Positions 27,499-35,208 of a DNA stretch of 64,000 nucleotides are shown one piece after another (the stretch's first letter is position 1; every line of letters begins with the position of its first letter). A model generated the notes under the pieces. The model did not search any database, was not told where the DNA came from, and saw only the letters and a list, made by a program, of their open reading frames with translations. The position numbers and the translations under genes are program-made. The DNA is taken from positions 77,503 to 141,502 of the forward strand of contig CAJULK010000001.1 of the NCBI GenBank assembly GCA_910587455.1, written 5' to 3'. This DNA is from an uncultured Christensenellaceae bacterium. GTDB taxonomy: Bacteria > Bacillota > Clostridia > Christensenellales > Pumilibacteraceae.

Positions 27499-29817
27499 TC
27501 AATGTTCGGCATTGAAAATGCGGTCTATCTCGTCCGTTTCGTCATCGTCGGCAGTATCGGGTTCGTCATCGTCGCCATTCATTTCCAGAAAAACGTTTTC
27601 TATAACATCTTCCAAACCGTAAACGCATACGTCCACGCAGTTCTCGTATTTTTCCGCATGCCTGATATCGTCAGGCAAATCGGACACCCAAGACTCGACC
27701 CTATCAACCGCTATTTCTTCGATCAGACACGCTATCTCGCGCTCGGCTTCGTACGTGTCACATTCGACATCTCCGTCATCCGTGACATAGATATTGTCGC
27801 GAACTACGGATTCGGCGTCGATTGAAAACTCGTTTACATAACAGTGTGAAAAACAATCGTAGATCTCATCCGCAAAATATGCCGAAATTGCTTCCACATA
27901 CCGCTTGCGCTCGTCGCCCGAAAAAAGATAATCGATCGAATTTATTATCTTGATCTGCAAGTCGATCTCGTACGGTCTTAATAAGAAGCAAAGGTTATCA
28001 TAGTCCGCGATCACTTGTTTCAAATCGTAAAACGAAATATGCTCAGGCGTCAATAAACCCAACATTATACCCGATTTTTCATATGCACGATGATAAAATA
28101 ACGTATCGCCGTCGTTATTGAAAAACCTATGCACATACGGCGCATATTCTTTATCCTTTGCACCCGTCATAGCCACGCCGTACGCGATGTCCAAACATTT
28201 TTGACTTTCGTTTTCGTACTCGAAGCCGAGCGCCTCACGCGACAGAAACGCTTCGTGCATTTTGTCTTCGTACTCACCCTCACGCAAAAGCCGCCCGTAC
28301 TGAGCGACGGATACGCAGTCCGAAACAAGCGCCGCGCGCCCCGCTTCGTTCTCGGCGAAATACGCGTCCAAAAAATCGTTTACGGACGGGTTGACGACCG
28401 AAACGCACTTTTTGCCGCGCATATCCACTATGCTCACGAACGACTGTTCGAGCCGCGCGAGCGACAGTTTGAAATGATCGACGGACATATCGACGTCTTT
28501 TCTCTTTTGCAAACGCCGCCCGAAACATCTTTTGAGCATGCCGTAATCGGCAGTCGTGCTCGTGAGCGAATACAGCGTAGTGAGCAACATTCTGTCTATC
28601 TCGGAAATACGCTCCTCGTACTCGTTTCTCCACACTTCGCTCGGATTGTCGAGATTGCGCATGACGAATTTGTAAAAATCTTTGGGCGCAACGCTTTTCG
28701 CGCGCGTTTTGTCGCTTACGAACTCGATGATGCGCGGACTGTAATTTCGGTGTTCTATTATTTTTCGATAGCACTTGTCCTTTTTTATTTCGGACAGATA
28801 CTCGGGCGGCAACTCGTTGAAATACAAATGATTGTACAGAATTTGCGCCTTGTCGAGCGCGCTTATGTCACTCATGTCGAGCACGTACAACTTGCACCGT
28901 CCGTTGTTAATGCATTTGATGAGCTCGGGCGTTCTGCGCTTCGCCTCGCCGTATATGGTGACGCGCGAATTGAGTATGAGCAGCTTGTTTTTGCACATGC
29001 CGACGTGCGCTATGAGCGCGCCGAGCTCGTTGCCCTGCGTTTCTTTCATGTTGAAATACGCTTGTCCGAAACAGTCGTCGAGAAGGATCACTTCGCGCGC
29101 GTCACGGTCGCGGGACAGCGATTTTTTGAGCTCGCCTAGATTCATTCCGTCCGTGGTGTAACGCAGCCTGTATTTGTTTTTCAAAAAATACAGCGCGAGC
29201 ATTTTGGACATGGTGGTCTTTCCGATCCCCGGCTCGCCAACGATCATGAGCGTACGGTTGTCGTTAAGGCATTTCAGCGCCCTGTCGAACGCACGCGTCT
29301 TTACGAAAAACCTGACGTCGTTTTCTATATCGGCAAATGCCGTCGCGCAATCCATATCGACGTCGCCCGTAAAAACGCTTTCGAGCACGCCCGTCGAATT
29401 TATCCACAGTTTGTAATGCTTTTTGAGTATGTCCGCGTTTTCGGGTTTGTCGAGAAAGTCGGATATATCCGTCAGCGTGATAACATTGTCGGACGAGCTC
29501 ATGCGATCGGAAAACATTCGGTATATCTCGTCGATCTTTTGCGACGACAGCTCTTTCGAACAACACACGTAATACTGCTTGGGCGCGAGCTTTTTTACTT
29601 TGGGCACTTCGTCTTTGAGCGCCGCCGTAAGCGAAGCGACGGACGACTTGATATAGTGCTTGACCTGCACCACTATGCTGCCGTCGGCACTTCGCAAGTC
29701 TATTCCGCCGTCACGCCCGACGGCAAACCTGCGAAGCTCGATGCCGAGAACGGACGACATAACGTCCTTACACAGATATTCGAATTCTACGTCGTTGAGA
29801 TCGCCGAAATTATACAT
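27499..29817 (-). CDS. Probable anti-phage protein: Mrr-type nuclease domain fused to a STAND-like (nSTAND3) NTPase
   Basis: A 772-residue protein whose parts suggest defence against phage. Residues 1-130 resemble an Mrr-like restriction endonuclease: GRDGGID (34-40) with D40, then VVQVKHY with the Q51-x-K53 motif of the PD-(D/E)xK fold. Residues ~155-420 are a P-loop NTPase: GEPGIGKT (194-201) and Walker B VILLDD (243-248), fitting nSTAND3 proteins. A long helical region (about 420-700) could be a sensor, and the extreme C-terminus is very acidic (Asp/Glu-rich). It has its own promoter and GAGGG site and sits alone between housekeeping genes. No second defence gene or methylase is adjacent. 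The domains are recognised by motif; the function is inferred and untested. Confidence 0.75.
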   Translation of the reverse strand: MYNFGDLNDVEFEYLCKDVMSSVLGIELRRFAVGRDGGIDLRSADGSIVVQVKHYIKSSVASLTAALKDEVPKVKKLAPKQYYVCCSKELSSQKIDEIYRMFSDRMSSSDNVITLTDISDFLDKPENADILKKHYKLWINSTGVLESVFTGDVDMDCATAFADIENDVRFFVKTRAFDRALKCLNDNRTLMIVGEPGIGKTTMSKMLALYFLKNKYRLRYTTDGMNLGELKKSLSRDRDAREVILLDDCFGQAYFNMKETQGNELGALIAHVGMCKNKLLILNSRVTIYGEAKRRTPELIKCINNGRCKLYVLDMSDISALDKAQILYNHLYFNELPPEYLSEIKKDKCYRKIIEHRNYSPRIIEFVSDKTRAKSVAPKDFYKFVMRNLDNPSEVWRNEYEERISEIDRMLLTTLYSLTSTTADYGMLKRCFGRRLQKRKDVDMSVDHFKLSLARLEQSFVSIVDMRGKKCVSVVNPSVNDFLDAYFAENEAGRAALVSDCVSVAQYGRLLREGEYEDKMHEAFLSREALGFEYENESQKCLDIAYGVAMTGAKDKEYAPYVHRFFNNDGDTLFYHRAYEKSGIMLGLLTPEHISFYDLKQVIADYDNLCFLLRPYEIDLQIKIINSIDYLFSGDERKRYVEAISAYFADEIYDCFSHCYVNEFSIDAESVVRDNIYVTDDGDVECDTYEAEREIACLIEEIAVDRVESWVSDLPDDIRHAEKYENCVDVCVYGLEDVIENVFLEMNGDDDEPDTADDDETDEIDRIFNAEH

Positions 29818-29846
29818 GCCGCCCTCGCACCGGAAATTGCGCTTGT

Positions 29847-29875
29847 ATTATATCATATATCGGCGTAAAAAACAA
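29847..29875 (-). promoter_or_regulatory. Sigma-A promoter of the nuclease-STAND gene
   Basis: Minus strand TTGTTT (29875-29870), 17 bases, TATAAT (29852-29847). The leader is about 22 bases and contains a GAGGG site before the ATG at 29817. Confidence 0.7.
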
Positions 29876-29910
29876 TATATATTCGCAATACGCTTACCTT
29901 CTTTCTGTAC

Positions 29911-29939
29911 TTGACATATAATCCGTTTCATGTTAAAAT
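29911..29939 (+). promoter_or_regulatory. Sigma-A promoter of the 88-residue membrane protein
   Basis: TTGACA (29911-29916), 17 bases, TAAAAT (29934-29939). A second TATAAT at 29944-29949 is also present. Confidence 0.75.
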
Positions 29940-29987
29940 ACCGTATAATCGCACGGCCATAACGCCGTACGTTCAAGCGAGGCGCTC

Positions 29988-30254
29988 ATGGGAAAAGGAC
30001 TTACGATAGTCGCGTTCATATTCGCAATAGCCGCACTGCTCTGTGCGTGTCTGTGCTCGCTGCTGTGGGTGCTCGCCGTTATAGGCTTGCCCGTATCGCT
30101 CGCCGCCGTTATAATATCCGCGGTAGCGACCAAGCGTGTGCGTTCCAAACTCGGCACGGCGGCGTTTGTTTTGTCGTTTCTCGCGCTCGTGATATGCACG
30201 GTAACGTTCTTTACGTGCGGAATATGCTATATTCTCGGCAGTACCGCATACTGA
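29988..30254 (+). CDS. Small membrane protein of unknown function (DUF4190-like)
   Basis: An 88-residue protein made of two hydrophobic halves (about residues 5-45 and 55-85) separated by a short basic segment (ATKRVRSKLGT). The layout resembles the small DUF4190-type membrane proteins, but I cannot assign it firmly. The ATG at 29988 follows GCGAGG. It has its own promoter and is followed by a terminator, so it is a one-gene unit. Function unknown. Confidence 0.65.
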   Translation: MGKGLTIVAFIFAIAALLCACLCSLLWVLAVIGLPVSLAAVIISAVATKRVRSKLGTAAFVLSFLALVICTVTFFTCGICYILGSTAY

Positions 30255-30290
30255 ATCTCTTTTCCTTATATTATATACGATCACCGAACG

Positions 30291-30313
30291 GCGCGGACGT
30301 GTCCGCGCTTTTT
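30291..30313 (+). terminator. Terminator after the small membrane protein
   Basis: Stem GCGCGGA / TCCGCGC with a CGTG loop, followed by TTTTT on the plus strand. Confidence 0.8.
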
Positions 30314-30321
30314 GATTGCGT

Positions 30322-30585
30322 TCAGTCGCCGAGTTTTCTTATCAGCTTTTTTACGCGTTTCAACGGCACGGGCGCGACCTGCCCCGAGACGTTGCGCTCC
30401 ACGCGAATTACCGACGCTTCGCGCCCCGCGCCCGTCGCGCCGAACGGCGCGAGTACGGTATCGCCCGCATCGACGTCGAAATCGGAAACATACCAATACG
30501 GCGCGCCGTTCTCCTCGAACCGCACTTTAACGAACGTATACGAACCGAATTCGCTCAGCACGCCGCCGCTCATAGAGTGTATCAT
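30322..30585 (-). CDS. Small conserved hypothetical protein with a PriA-N/KOW-like barrel
   Basis: An 87-residue soluble protein. The central stretch (YVSDFDVDAGDTVLAPFG, then EASVIRVERNVSGQVAPVPL) has the look of a small beta-barrel similar to the N-terminal domain of PriA, where a conserved glycine/proline-rich turn follows VGDxVLVPFG. No catalytic residues are visible. The ATG at 30585 has an excellent GGAGGT site. It is transcribed away from spmA. Function unknown. Confidence 0.65.
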   Translation of the reverse strand: MIHSMSGGVLSEFGSYTFVKVRFEENGAPYWYVSDFDVDAGDTVLAPFGATGAGREASVIRVERNVSGQVAPVPLKRVKKLIRKLGD

Positions 30586-30649
30586 GCAACACCTCCGCTT
30601 TCTCCGACTATTATATACCGAGCGCGGAGCAAAGTCAACGCACTCGCAA

Positions 30650-30678
30650 TTCTTTTACGAACAAGACCTACATACAAT
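30650..30678 (+). promoter_or_regulatory. Sigma-E-like promoter of spmA, predicted leaderless
   Basis: CATACAAT at 30671-30678 matches the Bacillus sigma-E -10 consensus exactly. TTCTTTT lies 14 bases upstream (30650-30656). The ATG at 30685 begins 6 bases after the -10 element and no Shine-Dalgarno sequence is present. The arrangement is the same as in front of yabP. Confidence 0.65.
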
Positions 30679-30684
30679 ATAACC

Positions 30685-31371
30685 ATGGCGATAATATGGT
30701 TGATAATGCTGGCGGCGTCGCTCGGGCTTATGATATTCACAAACCCCGCGGCGGCGGTAAACGCTATGGTAGACGGCGCGCACGGCGCGGTCGAACTGTC
30801 GCTCAATCTGCTCGCGCTGTACGCATTTTGGCTCGGCTTCTTTTCGCTGATAGAAAAGCTCGGACTGTCGCGTGTACTCGAACGGCTTTTGCGCCCCGTC
30901 ATTTCACGGCTGTTCCCGTCGAGCGACGCCGAAACGCGCAAGTACATAACGATGAACGTTTCCGCAAATCTTTTGGGATTGGGCAACGCCGCTACGCCCA
31001 TGGCGATAACCGCAATCAACCGCATGGATACGGGCGACAAGCGCGCTTCGACGGATATGATAATGCTGACCGTCATTTCCGCGACAAGCCTGCAAATACT
31101 GCCGACCACCGTAATAGGCATGCGCGCGACGGCAGGCTCGGCAAACCCCGCCGACTTTCTTTTCCCGTCTCTCGTTGCGACGGTGCTGTCCACTCTCATC
31201 GGCATTATAGGCGTAAAACTCTGCTCCAAGATCTTCGACCGCAAAAAGAAGAATTCCGGCGCGCCCGAAAGTGCGGCGGCGATGTATGCGTCCGAACAAA
31301 AGCCGGCGCAACGACGCGGCAAGATCGGACTTAATCGCAAGCGCAAAAACGCAAAGGGCGCAAAACGATGA
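30685..31371 (+). CDS. spmA: Spore maturation protein A
   Basis: Polytopic membrane protein of the mother cell that in Bacillus contributes, with SpmB, to spore core dehydration. The 228-residue product has hydrophobic segments at its start (IIWLIMLAASLGLMIFT) and a conserved nucleoside-transporter-gate type core (NVSANLLGLGNAATPMAITA), then a basic Lys/Arg-rich tail. The ATG at 30685 has no ribosome site but follows a sigma-E-like -10 element by 6 bases, fitting the known sigma-E control of spmAB. It overlaps spmB by 4 bases (ATGA). Confidence 0.92.
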   Translation: MAIIWLIMLAASLGLMIFTNPAAAVNAMVDGAHGAVELSLNLLALYAFWLGFFSLIEKLGLSRVLERLLRPVISRLFPSSDAETRKYITMNVSANLLGLGNAATPMAITAINRMDTGDKRASTDMIMLTVISATSLQILPTTVIGMRATAGSANPADFLFPSLVATVLSTLIGIIGVKLCSKIFDRKKKNSGAPESAAAMYASEQKPAQRRGKIGLNRKRKNAKGAKR

Positions 31372-31874
31372 GCGCATATATAATCCCCATACTTTTCCTC
31401 GTCGTGCTCATAGCCTCGTTTATACGCCGCCGCGAGCCGTACGGCGGATTCATAGACGGTGCGCGGCAAGCGGTAGATCTTACGGTCAACGTATTCCCGT
31501 ATCTCCTCGCGATCATGGTTGCCGTAGAAGCGTTCCGCGTTTCGGGCGCGTCGGCATATCTTGCAAACGCCCTCTCGCCTGCGCTGAACGCGGTAGGCTT
31601 GCCCAAAGAACTCGCCGAATTGCTGTTTATTCGTCCCGTGTCGGGCGCGGGTTCGCTCGCCATTCTCGACGGAATATACTCGCAGTACGGTGCGGACAGC
31701 TATATCGGGCGGTGCGCTTCGGTCATTTACGGATCGAGCGAAACGGTTTTCTATATATCCACCATATACTTTTCGCAGTCGCACGTACGACGGCTGCGCT
31801 ACGCAATACCCGTAGCGCTCGTCGCGACGTATACCGGCTGTATCGTCGGGTGCTTCCTTTTGCGCTTTTTTTAG
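31368..31874 (+). CDS. spmB: Spore maturation protein B
   Basis: Membrane partner of SpmA, 168 residues. A nucleoside-transporter-gate type sequence with conserved FIRPVSGAGSLAILD and YGSSETVFYI motifs, plus hydrophobic segments at both ends. The ATG overlaps the spmA stop (ATGA), so the two are translationally coupled and made in equal amounts. A small GC-rich hairpin lies just after the gene, in front of the amidase-domain gene. Confidence 0.93.
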   Translation: MSAYIIPILFLVVLIASFIRRREPYGGFIDGARQAVDLTVNVFPYLLAIMVAVEAFRVSGASAYLANALSPALNAVGLPKELAELLFIRPVSGAGSLAILDGIYSQYGADSYIGRCASVIYGSSETVFYISTIYFSQSHVRRLRYAIPVALVATYTGCIVGCFLLRFF

Positions 31875-31916
31875 ACCGAACGCACGCCGCTTGCGTTCGG
31901 CGCATATATATTCGGC

Positions 31917-32399
31917 ATGAGAGAATACGAATACGACAGGAACGCCGCCGTCGCATATGCGCGGAAATGGGCGTTGGGGCGCAACCCCGCATTTTACGAT
32001 TTCGGCAATATCGGCGGAGACTGTACCAACTTCGCGTCGCAGTGTATATACGCGGGCTGCGGCGTGATGAACACGTCGCCGCTTTACGGTTGGTTTTATT
32101 TTTCCACCAACGACCGCACGCCGTCATGGACGGGCGTGCAATTTTTGCATAATTTTTTGGTAAACAACGACTCTGTCGGGCCTTTCGCTCAAGTGACCGA
32201 CGTCCGAAACGCCGAGCTCGGCGACATAGTTCAGCTCGGAAACGCCGACGGCGAGTTTTACCATTCGCCCGTCGTAGTCGGCAAGCGCGACGGCAGGATC
32301 TACATAGCCGCGCACAGCTACGACGCGCTCGACAAACCGCTCGACAGCTATAACTACGCGCAAACACGCGTTCTTCACATACTCGGATTCCGCAAATAG
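31917..32399 (+). CDS. Putative amidase-domain (Amidase_6, PF12671-like) protein
   Basis: A 160-residue papain-like-fold protein. The cysteine motif GGDCTNFASQCIYAGCG (about residues 34-50) and a later conserved His in YHSPVVVG with AHSYDA are the hallmarks of the putative amidase domain. This domain is common in spore formers, often as a C-terminal part of larger proteins; here it stands alone without a signal peptide. The ATG at 31917 has no ribosome site and follows CATATATA by 6 bases, like the leaderless genes nearby. Its position right after spmAB suggests a sporulation role. Substrate unknown. Confidence 0.8.
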   Translation: MREYEYDRNAAVAYARKWALGRNPAFYDFGNIGGDCTNFASQCIYAGCGVMNTSPLYGWFYFSTNDRTPSWTGVQFLHNFLVNNDSVGPFAQVTDVRNAELGDIVQLGNADGEFYHSPVVVGKRDGRIYIAAHSYDALDKPLDSYNYAQTRVLHILGFRK

Positions 32400-32414
32400 C
32401 CGAAGCTCGTTCAT

Positions 32415-32444
32415 TCATAAAAAACCGCCGCGGCGACCATACTA
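32415..32444 (+). promoter_or_regulatory. Possible sigma-G-like promoter
   Basis: CATACTA (32438-32444) fits the sigma-G -10 pattern CATNHTA, with TCATA (4 of 5 to GHATR) 18 bases upstream. It would drive the two following genes in the forespore. Pattern match only. Confidence 0.35.
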
Positions 32445-32459
32445 AACGCGGAGGTACAA

Positions 32460-32918
32460 ATGAACAAAGAACAACAGGTAAAGACCGAACGCGAAGTCGA
32501 ATTCTTGAAAGAGCTGCATCAGGCGGCGCAAATGGGAAGAGATACGCTCGAACACATCAACAACAACATCGGACCGGGCGAACTGCGCTCTGCCGTCGAA
32601 AAGGATATCTTCGATTATTCGGACGTCTGCGCGGACATCACGTGCAAGCTCGACGACAGAGGCGAACAGCCCAAGTCGGTCGGCAAGATCCCTCAGATGA
32701 TGGCAAGCATGATGATAAACATGAAAGTAGACGACGAAACGCCCGAAAACGAAATCGCCAAAATGATCATCGACGGCACGACCAAAGGCGTTACCGAGTG
32801 CACGTCCAAACTGTCCGACTATTCCGATCTCGACAGCGACATACGCAATATAGGTTACAAATTCCTCTGGGTTCAGCAAAAAAACATAGACGAAATGAAA
32901 CGGTTTTTGCATAACTGA
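32460..32918 (+). CDS. Hypothetical helical protein, DUF2383/ferritin-like layout
   Basis: A 152-residue soluble all-helical protein (KTEREVEFLKELHQAAQMGR, then IFDYSDVCADI, then a C-terminal helix with FLWVQQKNIDEMKRFL). The spacing of helices resembles small ferritin-like or DUF2383-type proteins, some of which are spore-associated, but no metal-binding set is obvious. GGAGGT precedes the ATG. It is followed by the YjzC-like gene about 50 bases away. Function unknown. Confidence 0.65.
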   Translation: MNKEQQVKTEREVEFLKELHQAAQMGRDTLEHINNNIGPGELRSAVEKDIFDYSDVCADITCKLDDRGEQPKSVGKIPQMMASMMINMKVDDETPENEIAKMIIDGTTKGVTECTSKLSDYSDLDSDIRNIGYKFLWVQQKNIDEMKRFLHN

Positions 32919-32969
32919 CGCATAAAACCGACACGATTCGACAAACTATAATCGAGGAGGAAAAACGTA

Positions 32970-33122
32970 ATGAACAAGTTGACATCGGGCAAGATAGCGC
33001 CCAAGACCGGCGAATACAACATTGTATCCAAAGGTCGGGTTGTCGGAACGGTTCGCGTCAAGAAGGGCAACAGAATGCCTCCCACGCGCCATACCGGCAG
33101 CCACTTCGAAATCGACGGCTAA
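32970..33122 (+). CDS. Small YjzC-like protein (50 residues)
   Basis: A short gene with a strong GAGGAGG site. The product begins MNKLTSGKIAPKTGEYNIV and contains VRVKKGNRMPPTRHTGSHF. The pattern of pro-gly start, central beta strand and KKG-x-x-[FM]-PPT matches the YjzC family of small Firmicutes proteins. It lies in a sporulation-rich stretch just before a bidirectional terminator and Spo0A. Function unknown. Confidence 0.65.
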   Translation: MNKLTSGKIAPKTGEYNIVSKGRVVGTVRVKKGNRMPPTRHTGSHFEIDG

Positions 33123-33137
33123 ACAGCCGACGTTTCG

Positions 33138-33183
33138 CAAAACACCCGCACGAAAGTTTCGTTCCGCGCGGGTGTTTTGTTTT
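33138..33183 (+). terminator. Bidirectional terminator between the YjzC-like gene and spo0A
   Basis: AAAACACCCGC and GCGGGTGTTTT form a long stem with T-runs on both strands. It serves the two convergent genes. Confidence 0.9.
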
Positions 33184-33235
33184 GTTCGGATATAATACTC
33201 CGACCGCTGTCGATCGGATATTCGCATGCGTTCCG

Positions 33236-33964
33236 TCAAACGCTTTCGAGCAGCATTTTGTCGGCGACAAGCGCGATAAACTCGCCGTTCGTCGGCTTTT
33301 CGTTGTGGTTGTATACGCGCACTCCGAAAAGCGTATTTATGTTTTCTATCTTGCCCCTGTTCCAAGCCACTTCTATAGCATGGCGGATAGCGCGCTCGAC
33401 TTTGCTCGGGCTCGTATTAAAATGCTCCGCCACCTCGGGATAAAGTTTTTTGGTTATGGAATTTATTATTTCCGGACTGTCGATTGTCATCTTTATCGCC
33501 TCGCGCAAATACTGATAGCCTTTTATGTGCGCGGGTATTCCGACGGTGATGAAGATATTGCTTATCTTTTCGTCCATGGTGCGGTTTTTCGCCGTGGGGC
33601 GTTTTGTATTCACCGCCTCGGCAATGCGCTCGTCGAGCACGGCAAACGAAAGCGGCTTCATCATGTAAAAATCGGCGCCCAAACTCATCGCCTTGGATAT
33701 AAACGCTTCCTGCGACAGAGCCGATACGACTATTATCTTCATACTGCCCTTGTTTACCCGTTCGAGCACGGAAAACCCGTCGAGCGTAGGCATCACGAGA
33801 TCGAGAAGGAGCACGTCGGGACGCACCGCGTCCAGCTTATCGAGCGCGTCTTTGCCGTTGACAGCCGTTTCCACAAGCTCTATCCTGTCCGAAGCGGCAA
33901 AATGCGCGCGCACGCTCGACGTAAATTCCTCGTTGTCGTCGCATAACATGACTCTGATTTTCAT
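33236..33964 (-). CDS. spo0A: Sporulation master regulator Spo0A
   Basis: Phosphorylation-activated transcription factor that commits the cell to sporulation. Receiver domain residues 1-120: acidic pocket D9/D10 (LCDDNEEF), phospho-acceptor D55 (LLLDLVMPTLDG), S81 and K103 (MMKPLSF). The C-terminal DNA-binding domain has the diagnostic Spo0A stretches GIPAHIKGYQYLREAI and KVERAIRHAIEVAWNRG. The product is 242 residues. The ATG at 33964 follows GGGAGGT, so upstream extension is unnecessary. A sigma-A promoter lies 55-80 bases upstream. The orphan hybrid kinase at 41596-43785 and other kinases could feed it, but that is not shown here. Confidence 0.98.
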   Translation of the reverse strand: MKIRVMLCDDNEEFTSSVRAHFAASDRIELVETAVNGKDALDKLDAVRPDVLLLDLVMPTLDGFSVLERVNKGSMKIIVVSALSQEAFISKAMSLGADFYMMKPLSFAVLDERIAEAVNTKRPTAKNRTMDEKISNIFITVGIPAHIKGYQYLREAIKMTIDSPEIINSITKKLYPEVAEHFNTSPSKVERAIRHAIEVAWNRGKIENINTLFGVRVYNHNEKPTNGEFIALVADKMLLESV

Positions 33965-34012
33965 AAATGACCTCCCGTCATCAATTGTATTTTTTCTCGC
34001 TGATTTATAAAA

Positions 34013-34041
34013 ATTATACCATTTTCTACGTATAATTTCAA
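34013..34041 (-). promoter_or_regulatory. Sigma-A promoter of spo0A
   Basis: Minus strand TTGAAA (34041-34036), 17 bases, TATAAT (34018-34013). The 33965-34309 gap otherwise holds the rightward DegV promoter region (a TATAAT at 34275-34280 without a clear -35) and a TGTCAAA at about 34094 that loosely resembles an 0A box. No gene is seen in the gap. Confidence 0.8.
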
Positions 34042-34309
34042 GATTCGCATACGTGTGAAAATTGGGTAGTTTTCTCGGTTCATGTCTTATTTTGACAAAA
34101 AAGCTCGCATCGACTGCGCGCACCGCCGAATAGCACCGCCGCACGGTGAAAAACGTCCGTTATGTCAGTCAAAAAAGTGTAACAATATATCTTTGAATGT
34201 TTACTTTTATGCGTTTTAGCTACGCAATAAAGGGAAAGTTTGTCAAAACGCTATGAAATCGGCGTGAAATGCTGTATAATTACAAGAGTAATAAGCGGAG
34301 GAAGAGAAA

Positions 34310-35176
34310 GTGAAATTTACACTGTCCACCGATACTGTATGCGATATATTCCGCAGCGAACTCAAAGAGCGCGGCATAGAGTACATATCCACGTACTACA
34401 CGATAGAAGGCGTCGAACACAAGGACGAGTTTACTCGCGAGGAGCAGTTCAAGGAGTTTTACGCCAAGATACGCAGCGGCGAGATGCCCACCACGTCGCA
34501 AGTCACTAAAAACGACTACGATGAGTTTTTCGACGGGCTCATAAACAAATACGACGGCGACATACTGCACGTCACCATAAGTTCCGGACTTACCACGTCG
34601 CCGCTTGCCGCGCGACAGGTCGCCGAGGAAATATTCGAGCGGACGGGCAGGCACATTTACATTGTGGACTCGTTGGGCGCGACAATCGCGACGAGGCACA
34701 TAGTCGACGAGGCGGAACGCATGCGCGACGAGGGCGTGCCCGCAGCGGACGCGGCGAAAAAATTAGAGAACATCGTCAATCATATCCATACCTGGTTCAT
34801 GCCGTACGACTTAATGCACTTAAAGCGCGGCGGCAGGGTTTCGGGTCCCGCGGCATACATCGGCACGGCGCTCAACATAAAACCCATACTCAATTTCGAC
34901 AAGAACGGCGCGCTCGTAGTTGTCCAAAAGAAAATGGGTTCGAGCAAAGGCATCGCCGCAATGATAGACATTTTCAAAAAGTACAGCGCAAAAGCGCCGC
35001 ACAAGGTGTACATAGCGAGCGCCGACAGCGATCTCGCCGAGCCAATGCTTCGAAAAGCCAAAGAAGCCCGCCCCGACTGCGAAATAGAAATAGCATGGAT
35101 AGGACCGGTTATCGGCGCGCACACCGGCTGCAATGCGGTGGGAATATCCTTTCTGTCCGACGCTCCGCGCGAATAA
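34310..35176 (+). CDS. DegV-family fatty-acid-binding protein (first of two)
   Basis: DegV proteins (FakB type) bind a fatty acid and present it to a FakA-type kinase for phospholipid synthesis. The 288-residue product has the N-terminal STDTVCDIFRSEL motif, the ligand loop TISSGLTTSP and the PYDLMHLKRGGRVSGPAA block, ending IGPVIGAHTGCNAVGISF. The start is GTG at 34310 with GGAGG upstream; a TATAAT lies at 34275-34280. A close paralogue follows 32 bases downstream, and no fakA is in the window. The bound lipid is not determinable. Confidence 0.95.
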   Translation: MKFTLSTDTVCDIFRSELKERGIEYISTYYTIEGVEHKDEFTREEQFKEFYAKIRSGEMPTTSQVTKNDYDEFFDGLINKYDGDILHVTISSGLTTSPLAARQVAEEIFERTGRHIYIVDSLGATIATRHIVDEAERMRDEGVPAADAAKKLENIVNHIHTWFMPYDLMHLKRGGRVSGPAAYIGTALNIKPILNFDKNGALVVVQKKMGSSKGIAAMIDIFKKYSAKAPHKVYIASADSDLAEPMLRKAKEARPDCEIEIAWIGPVIGAHTGCNAVGISFLSDAPRE

Positions 35177-35208
35177 CACCCACATCAACGACACTTTCAG
35201 GAGAATTT

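Noticed and set aside
30582..31784. 400-codon minus-strand open frame over spmA and spmB
   Set aside because: spmA and spmB are recognised families with translational coupling; the opposite frame has no domain.
34085..34100. Spo0A-box-like TGTCAAA upstream of spo0A
   Set aside because: It differs from the 0A-box core at a key position and lies about 130 bases upstream of the start codon; a chance match is likely.
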